A stretch of 11,210 nt of DNA from an uncultured Collinsella sp. (GTDB lineage: Bacteria > Actinomycetota > Coriobacteriia > Coriobacteriales > Coriobacteriaceae): NCBI GenBank assembly GCA_902496335.1, contig CABVAO010000049.1, forward strand, positions 1 through 11,210, read 5' to 3'. Below the pieces are notes generated by a model. That model was not told the origin of the DNA. It was given only the letters and a program-made list of their open reading frames with translations, and did no database searches. Positions 6,489-11,210 of this stretch are shown here, piece after piece (the first letter of the stretch is position 1; each line of letters begins with the position of its first letter). The position numbers were made by a program, and so were the translations under genes.

Positions 6489-7778
6489 ATGAGCGATATT
6501 TTGGACGTCTACGGTCGTGAGGTGCTCGACAGCCGCGGCAATCCCACCGTCGAGGTCGAGGTCGTGCTCGAGGACGGCAGCTTTGGCCGCGCAATGGTGC
6601 CTTCGGGTGCTTCGACCGGCGCCTTTGAGGCCTGCGAGCTGCGCGATGGCGACAAGGGCCGCTACCTGGGCAAGGGCGTTTCGCAGGCCGTCGAGCACGT
6701 TAACAACGAGTGCGCTAACGCCGTCGTGGGCCTCGACGCCTTCGACCAGCGCGCCGTCGATGCCGCGCTGATTGCCGCGGACGGTACGCCCAACAAGACC
6801 AAGCTCGGCGCCAACGCCATCCTGGGCGTGTCGCTGGCCGTTGCCCGCGCCGCAGCCGAGTCGGCGGGCCTGTCGCTGTACCAGTACCTGGGCGGCGTCA
6901 ACGCCCATCTGCTGCCCACGCCCATGATGAACATCCTCAACGGCGGCGTGCATGCCGACAATAACGTTGACTTCCAGGAGTTTATGATCATGCCGGTGGG
7001 CGCCCCGAGCTTTGCCGAGGGCCTGCGTTGGTGCGCCGAGGTCTACCACACCCTCAAGGGCGTGCTGCACGAGGCCGGCCTGGGCGGCGGCGTGGGCGAC
7101 GAGGGCGGCTTTGCGCCCAACCTCAAGACCAATGCCGAGCCGTTCGAGTACATCACCAAGGCCGTGGAGAAAGCCGGCTTTAAGCCCGGCGTCGACTTCA
7201 TGTACGCCATGGACCCGGCCTCGACCGAGTTCTACAACGCCGAGACCGGCATGTACGAGCTCAAGGGCGAGGGTGTTGAGTACACGAGTGCCCAGATGGT
7301 CGATTACTGGGAGAAGCTCGTCGACACCTATCCCATCATCTCCATCGAGGACGGCATGGCCGAGGAGGACTGGGACGGCTGGGTCGAGCTTACCCGTCGC
7401 ATTGGCAACAAGGTGCAGCTGGTGGGCGACGACCTGTTCGTCACCAACACCGAGCGCCTCAAGAAGGGCATCGAGCTGGGTGCCGCCAACGCGATCCTGG
7501 TCAAGGTCAACCAGATCGGCACGCTCACCGAGTCGCTCGAGGCCATCGAGACTGCCAAGGAGGCCGGTTACGCTTGCATCGTGAGCCACCGCTCCGGCGA
7601 GACCGAGGACTCCACGATCGCCGACTTGGTCGTGGGCGTCAACGCCGGTCAGATTAAGTCGGGCGCCCCGTGCCGCAGCGACCGTATCGCCAAGTACAAC
7701 CAGCTCATCCGTATCGAGGACGAGCTCGAGGGCAGCGCGCGCTTCGCCGGCAAGGCCGCGTTCTACAACATTCGCTAG
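6489..7778 (+). CDS. eno: Enolase (429 aa)
   Basis: Enolase interconverts 2-phosphoglycerate and phosphoenolpyruvate in glycolysis and gluconeogenesis. The protein is full length with all key residues: the SGAST loop (S39-T43), GGVH (H155), DFQEF (E164), GDEGGF (E205, general acid/base partner), the magnesium ligands D242 (AMDPAS), E287 (SIEDGM) and D314 (GDDLF), catalytic K339 in LVKVNQIGT, SHRSGETED (H367) and GQIKSGAPCRSDR (K390). GAGAGGGAGA precedes the ATG. It has its own leader and a strong terminator, so it is probably transcribed alone. Its codon use is the most G/C-biased of the window, as expected for a highly expressed gene. Confidence 0.99.
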   Translation: MSDILDVYGREVLDSRGNPTVEVEVVLEDGSFGRAMVPSGASTGAFEACELRDGDKGRYLGKGVSQAVEHVNNECANAVVGLDAFDQRAVDAALIAADGTPNKTKLGANAILGVSLAVARAAAESAGLSLYQYLGGVNAHLLPTPMMNILNGGVHADNNVDFQEFMIMPVGAPSFAEGLRWCAEVYHTLKGVLHEAGLGGGVGDEGGFAPNLKTNAEPFEYITKAVEKAGFKPGVDFMYAMDPASTEFYNAETGMYELKGEGVEYTSAQMVDYWEKLVDTYPIISIEDGMAEEDWDGWVELTRRIGNKVQLVGDDLFVTNTERLKKGIELGAANAILVKVNQIGTLTESLEAIETAKEAGYACIVSHRSGETEDSTIADLVVGVNAGQIKSGAPCRSDRIAKYNQLIRIEDELEGSARFAGKAAFYNIR

Positions 7779-7850
7779 GCAAACGGCGTGCGCGGGGCGG
7801 GGCTGACTCGGATTCGCCTCGCTCCCGCCGGGCGCTGTTGAGCACCATTG

Positions 7851-7882
7851 GGCGCTGGGCCATATGGCTCAGCGCCTTTTTT
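7851..7882 (+). terminator. Rho-independent terminator after eno
   Basis: An 11-bp stem, GGCGCTGGGCC (7851-7861) with GGCTCAGCGCC (7866-7876), has one G-T wobble and a four-base ATAT loop, and is followed by six T residues. It lies 72 bases after the eno stop. Confidence 0.92.
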
Positions 7883-7921
7883 ATGTCGAGCAAGGGCCGC
7901 CGAAGGCGTTGCGCGCGCTCG

Positions 7922-7930
7922 TGCTATAAC
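7922..7930 (+). promoter_or_regulatory. Candidate extended -10 promoter for the divIC-like gene
   Basis: TGCTATAAC combines a TGn extension with a TATAAC -10 box, just past the eno terminator and about 44 bases before the next start codon. No clear -35 box is seen, which an extended -10 can tolerate. Confidence 0.5.
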
Positions 7931-7973
7931 TAAAAGACTTAGCGCAAACAAACCTCAACCGCACAAGGCGCAC

Positions 7974-8744
7974 ATGGATCAGATTTACGACAACAGGTAC
8001 TATTCCGCCGGTTCGCGTGAGCCGTCACCTCGCCGTGCGCGCACGGTGCAGCTCGGCGGGTCCGATTACGCCGGTGCCGACTGCTCCACGCAGCGACCGA
8101 CAAGTGCCTCACACTCCCGTGCTCAAGTGAATACGTCGACGGACCGCCCGCTACGTTCGGTGCGCCCGGCGCACTCGGAGCATGCTCAGCGTTCCTCGGC
8201 TCAAACGCATGAAAAGCCGAGTAGGCCCTCGAACCGTCTTTCGGGCTCGGACTTCATGCATTACGCCAACGATAACGCGGTGGTCAAGGCAATCTACGAC
8301 TTTACCCACGGTCCCCAGCGGGGGCTGTTTGTTGGCATTGTCGTCGCCCTGGCGCTTGTGAGCCTGTATTTCCCCGTGCGCGACCTGTATGTGGCAAAAC
8401 GCTCGAGCGACATCTTGGCCAAGCAGGTCGAGATTCGCGAGCAATATAACGACGACCTGCAAAAAAGCGTCGACAAACTGCTCTCGGAGGAGGGTATCAA
8501 GGACGCGGCATCCGAGGACCTGGGCCTGGTGATGCCCGGCGAGAAGAGGATTGAAGTGCAGGGCCTGGACGACGATTCGGATGCCTCGTCGAGCAAAAAG
8601 TCCTCAAACGCCAAGAAGGCCAGCGAAGTGGCCAAGGAAATCGAAGAAGTCGGTAAGGACGCGCCGTGGTACATCCAAGCGCTCGACATGCTGTTTGGGT
8701 TTAACGGCGTCGAGGGTCAGACGGTCGTGTCCAACGGCAAATAG
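7974..8744 (+). CDS. DivIC/FtsB-like septum formation initiator protein (256 aa)
   Basis: This is probably a bitopic cell division protein that joins the divisome core through a membrane segment and coiled coil. Residues 1-95 are polar, rich in Ser, Arg and Pro, and look disordered. A hydrophobic segment at about 117-135 (GLFVGIVVALALVSLYF) is the single membrane span. A coiled-coil stretch at about 142-172 follows, then EDLGLVMPGE (181-190), close to the conserved ending of the DivIC/FtsB family. A Lys/Ser-rich acidic tail ends the protein. It is longer than typical FtsB (about 100 aa) because of both tails. I chose ATG 7974, after a weak AAGG; an earlier start at 7848 would read through the eno terminator. 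Position between enolase and ppx is the usual actinobacterial arrangement. Confidence 0.82.
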   Translation: MDQIYDNRYYSAGSREPSPRRARTVQLGGSDYAGADCSTQRPTSASHSRAQVNTSTDRPLRSVRPAHSEHAQRSSAQTHEKPSRPSNRLSGSDFMHYANDNAVVKAIYDFTHGPQRGLFVGIVVALALVSLYFPVRDLYVAKRSSDILAKQVEIREQYNDDLQKSVDKLLSEEGIKDAASEDLGLVMPGEKRIEVQGLDDDSDASSSKKSSNAKKASEVAKEIEEVGKDAPWYIQALDMLFGFNGVEGQTVVSNGK

Positions 8745-8764
8745 CGCCCGGAGGGGAGCTCGCA

Positions 8765-9766
8765 ATGACAAATTGCAAACGCTATAAGGTGGCCGCGATC
8801 GACCTGGGAACGGTGTCGTCGCGACTGGTGTTGGCCCAGGTCGAGGGCGGAGCGATTGTGGAATCGTCCAAGCATACCGAGATTACCGACCTGGGCGAGG
8901 GCGTGGACGCGACGGGTCGCTTTTGCGAGGCGGCTGTCGAGCGTGTACTCGCTGCGTGCCGTATGTTTGTGGACGAGGCGCGTACCTTTGGCGCCGCGTG
9001 CATCTGCACCACGTGCACGAGCGCCGCGCGCGATGCGTCCAACGCCGCCCTGCTGCTGGACGGCCTGCACGAGCTGGGGCTTGAGCCGCAGGTGATTCCG
9101 GGCGAGGTCGAGGCACGCCTGACGTTTTTTGGCGTGGCGCACGACTTTGCCGGCGAGCGCATCATTGTTGCCGATTCGGGCGGCGGATCCACGGAGCTCG
9201 CGACGGGCGTCTATGCGCCGGAGCGTGGCGTCTTTGCGCTGGAGGGAACGCGCTCACTGGACATCGGTTGCCGTCGCGTGACGGAGCGGTTTTTCTCGGC
9301 GCTGCCGCCAACGGACAGTGAACTTGCCGCCGCTGGCGTATGGGCGGGCGAGCAGTTCGGGGCTTACTTTGAGGGCCTGCCTGTCGACTTTGAGCGCGCC
9401 GAGCGCCTCGTCGCGGTGGGCGGTACCGTTACCACGCTCGTGGCGCTGGTCCACGAACTGGAGCCGTACGACTCGAACTTTGTGCACCTGCGCGAGCTTT
9501 CGATGGAGCAGATTTCGGCCGCTATCGAGCGCATGTCTGCGTTGGATGTTGCAGGCATTGCCGCGTTGCCGGGCGTGCAGCCCAAGCGCGCGAGCGTGAT
9601 CTTGGCTGGCGCCGTGGTGATCCGCGAACTCATGCGAGCCGGCGGCTACAAGACGCTCACCGTAAGCGAGAACAGCCTACTCGCTGGCATGGCCGCCACC
9701 ATCAACGAGGTTCTCGACGGCGCGACTCCCACCATCGCCTGGACCCCCAGCCTCAGCGCCCTCTAA
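8765..9766 (+). CDS. ppx: Ppx/GppA family phosphatase (333 aa)
   Basis: The protein belongs to the exopolyphosphatase / pppGpp phosphohydrolase family of the ASKHA fold; which substrate it prefers cannot be read from sequence. Motifs in order are AAIDLGTVSSRL (phosphate 1 loop, 10-21), CTSAARDASN (84-93), PGEVEARLTFFG with the likely catalytic Glu (E116), DSGGGSTELATG (phosphate 2 loop, 137-148), LDIGCRRVTE and VAVGGTVT, ending with QPKRASVILAGAVVI and VSENSLLAG. At 333 aa it is the short form lacking the C-terminal HD domain of E. coli Ppx. GGAGGGGAG precedes the ATG, 20 bases after the DivIC-like stop, so the two are likely cotranscribed. The DUF501 gene often found between them in Actinobacteria is absent. 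Confidence 0.93.
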   Translation: MTNCKRYKVAAIDLGTVSSRLVLAQVEGGAIVESSKHTEITDLGEGVDATGRFCEAAVERVLAACRMFVDEARTFGAACICTTCTSAARDASNAALLLDGLHELGLEPQVIPGEVEARLTFFGVAHDFAGERIIVADSGGGSTELATGVYAPERGVFALEGTRSLDIGCRRVTERFFSALPPTDSELAAAGVWAGEQFGAYFEGLPVDFERAERLVAVGGTVTTLVALVHELEPYDSNFVHLRELSMEQISAAIERMSALDVAGIAALPGVQPKRASVILAGAVVIRELMRAGGYKTLTVSENSLLAGMAATINEVLDGATPTIAWTPSLSAL

Positions 9767-9773
9767 ATAATAA

Positions 9774-9838
9774 GTTGCGGTGAAATACGGACTAAAATCG
9801 CCCTTTCGGGCACCAAACAGTCCCTATTCCACCGCAAC
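9774..9838. repeat. 20-bp-arm inverted repeat with internal stem, after ppx
   Basis: GTTGCGGTGAAATACGGACT (9774-9793) and AGTCCCTATTCCACCGCAAC (9819-9838) pair at 18 of 20 positions. A second small stem, GCCC/GGGC (9800-9803/9808-9811), sits in the loop. It fills much of the 121-base gap between the convergent ppx and ATPase genes. No T-run follows on the plus strand; on the minus strand a T-rich TTATTATTTA follows, so it could end transcription of the ATPase gene. The two-tier hairpin resembles dispersed intergenic repeats of gut Coriobacteriia, which is recollection and not a search result. Confidence 0.82.
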
Positions 9839-9853
9839 TCAACAGCCGGCACC

Positions 9854-9881
9854 TGGGGACAGTCCTTGCGGGGCGTCCCCA
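9854..9881. repeat. TGGGGAC / GTCCCCA inverted motif
   Basis: TGGGGAC (9854-9860) and GTCCCCA (9875-9881) form a 7-bp stem around a 14-base loop, immediately beyond the 3' end of the ATPase gene. A partial match, TTGGGGACGTTCTTAAACGA, is found at 3095-3114, also at the 3' end of a minus-strand gene. Such GGGGAC motifs often occur in REP-like repeats; no transposase is present here. Confidence 0.5.
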
Positions 9882-9887
9882 CAGCGC

Positions 9888-11189
9888 CTATGCCAGCTTG
9901 TCGATCTGCCCAATCTCCCAAAGCGGAATATTGATGAGCATGCCCTCGTCTCTATATGCCGCCAGGGAGCTCCTCACGCAACGCTCGAGTTTGAATTTTT
10001 CGCAGGCTATTTTCAGACTCTTCGCTTTAAGGTTCTCTGCCGCCTTGACCTCAAGCGGAAGCACGGTTCCCGCATGGTCGATGGCAAAGTCGGTTTCGGC
10101 ATTGCCGGAGGTAGAGGACCAATACGCGGGAGTTTTGTCCTGGAGCAAAAGCTCCTGCGCGACGTATTGTTCGGTCAGCGAACCTTTGAACTCGGTAAAA
10201 ACAGCGGATCCGTTAAGAACGATGGCCGGAGAGAGACCGGAGAGCGCTCCGAGGATACCGGTGTCGATGCAGAACAGTTTGAAGCCCGAGAGGTCTTCAT
10301 AGCTCGAGAGCGGCGCCTTTAGAGCGGAAACACGTGGCACCTTATGAACGATTCCGTAGTCCGTGAGCCACTGGAGGCTTTCCTCGAAATCGCGTGCGCG
10401 CGCTCCGGGACGAAGGGCGCCATAGACAAACTTCTTGTTCTCCTTTGCAAGCTGGCCGGGAAGGGATTTCCAAACCAACCTCATGCGCTCGACGATGCGG
10501 GCGGGTGCATGTTTGCCAAAATCGGATTCGTAAGCCTCGATGATTTGCTGTTGAAGCCTTCGGGCTTCGATGAAGTCGCGTGTCTCGGCGAAAGTGGAGA
10601 CAACTTCGGGCATACCGCCGACAACAAGGTATTCCTTGAGCAAGTGCTCGAGCTTTTCGGTAACGTTTGCTAGAAGGTTCATGTCTGCGGCAAGGATGGC
10701 GTCGGCGAGCGGGTTGCCGTCGACGGCACGAACGAACTCAGCAAACCCCATGGGACGCATGGTGAGCTGGTCGATTTTGCCGACGGGAAATGACTCGTTT
10801 TCGCGTCGGAGCGCGAGGCCCATATAGGAACCGGCTGCTACGATGTGGTATTCGGGTGCAAGCTCGTTGAAGTACTTGAGCGAGGTGATCCCGCGTGGCG
10901 CCTCTTGGATCTCGTCGAAGATGATGAGCGTGTCTTCCGGCGTTACGGTTTGGCCACGTAGGAGTTCTATCTGGGAGATGATGCGCTTGGGGTCGAGGTT
11001 CCCATCGAACAGCGAGCGTGTGCTCGGCTCGAGCATAAAGTCAAAACGAATGACGTTTCGATACTGCTGGCTTGCGAATTCGTTAAGAAGCCAAGTCTTT
11101 CCTGTCTGGCGGGCTCCCTTAAGCAAGAGAGGTTTGCGATTCGCCCTTGATTTCCAAGCGATAAGTTCACTCATAAGCTGTCGCTGCAT
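9888..11189 (-). CDS. AAA-family ATPase with DUF4143 C-terminal region (433 aa)
   Basis: The protein combines an N-terminal AAA_14-type ATPase with a DUF4143 region, a widespread family of unproven cellular role. Walker A is GARQTGKT (25-32), Walker B is LIIFDE (88-93), and AAGSYMG (about 118-124) is the sensor-type motif. After the DUF4143 middle part, AETDFAIDHAGTVLPLEVK (364-382) has the E/D...ExK spacing of PD-(D/E)xK nuclease-like folds (E365, D367, E380, K382). I chose ATG 11189 because GGGAGG (11194-11199) precedes it; the in-frame TTG at 11201 would use up that site. The gene appears less GC-rich with more relaxed codons than its neighbours, which hints at transfer. It converges on ppx. 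No partner toxin, nuclease or transposase gene is visible before the right edge. Confidence 0.9.
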   Translation of the reverse strand: MQRQLMSELIAWKSRANRKPLLLKGARQTGKTWLLNEFASQQYRNVIRFDFMLEPSTRSLFDGNLDPKRIISQIELLRGQTVTPEDTLIIFDEIQEAPRGITSLKYFNELAPEYHIVAAGSYMGLALRRENESFPVGKIDQLTMRPMGFAEFVRAVDGNPLADAILAADMNLLANVTEKLEHLLKEYLVVGGMPEVVSTFAETRDFIEARRLQQQIIEAYESDFGKHAPARIVERMRLVWKSLPGQLAKENKKFVYGALRPGARARDFEESLQWLTDYGIVHKVPRVSALKAPLSSYEDLSGFKLFCIDTGILGALSGLSPAIVLNGSAVFTEFKGSLTEQYVAQELLLQDKTPAYWSSTSGNAETDFAIDHAGTVLPLEVKAAENLKAKSLKIACEKFKLERCVRSSLAAYRDEGMLINIPLWEIGQIDKLA

Positions 11190-11210
11190 ATTGCCTCCCA
11201 ACCCTCTCGG

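Noticed and set aside
6408..7589. 393-codon minus-strand open frame opposite enolase
   Set aside because: It lies entirely antisense to a highly conserved enolase gene, and its His/Val/Leu-rich composition is that expected for the complement of G/C-biased codons.
1..11210. CRISPR array, tRNA, rRNA or complete insertion sequence
   Set aside because: I saw no regularly spaced repeats, no tRNA-like cloverleaf and no transposase motif. The repeats present are single hairpins or the two gene-internal duplications.

Overview
The window looks like a chromosomal segment of a high-GC Gram-positive bacterium, most likely a gut Coriobacteriia member close to Collinsella. The grounds are the strong G/C bias at third codon positions, AGGAGG-type ribosome binding sites, the actinobacterial order enolase - DivIC/FtsB-like protein - Ppx/GppA, and short intergenic hairpin repeats. 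The genus is inferred from memory of similar sequences and was not tested by a search.

Positions 2-3090 (+) hold the 3' part of a histidine biosynthesis operon: hisH (cut by the left edge), hisA, hisF, hisI and hisE. A PHP-type histidinol-phosphatase gene (3118-4029, -) converges on it. Together these encode the synthase HisF/HisH, the isomerase HisA, the two early steps (HisE, HisI) as separate genes, and the phosphatase step. Both hisH and hisF carry a short imperfect tandem duplication (77 and 71 bp) that breaks the reading frame. Removing one copy restores a normal enzyme in each case. The copies differ mostly at silent sites, so they look like two strain alleles placed end to end. A collapsed mixed-strain assembly is the leading explanation, but a real split-gene state cannot be excluded from sequence alone.

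Positions 4030-4328 are a divergent intergenic region with a perfect 23-bp inverted repeat. Next come a stand-alone LarC C-terminal domain gene (4329-4814), a YfcE-type phosphodiesterase (4888-5436) and MazG (5439-6299), all +, ending at a clear rho-independent terminator. Enolase (6489-7778) follows with its own leader and terminator. Then come a membrane DivIC/FtsB-like cell division protein (7974-8744) and a Ppx/GppA phosphatase (8765-9766). The right end holds a convergent AAA/DUF4143 ATPase gene (9888-11189, -) whose base composition looks less GC-rich. It is separated from ppx by a 20-bp-arm inverted repeat and a GGGGAC/GTCCCC motif.

The gene set is mainly housekeeping, and I see no convincing new multi-gene system. 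The points most worth a second look are the twin frame-breaking duplications, the four intergenic palindromic elements, the orphan LarC2 domain and the possibly acquired ATPase.
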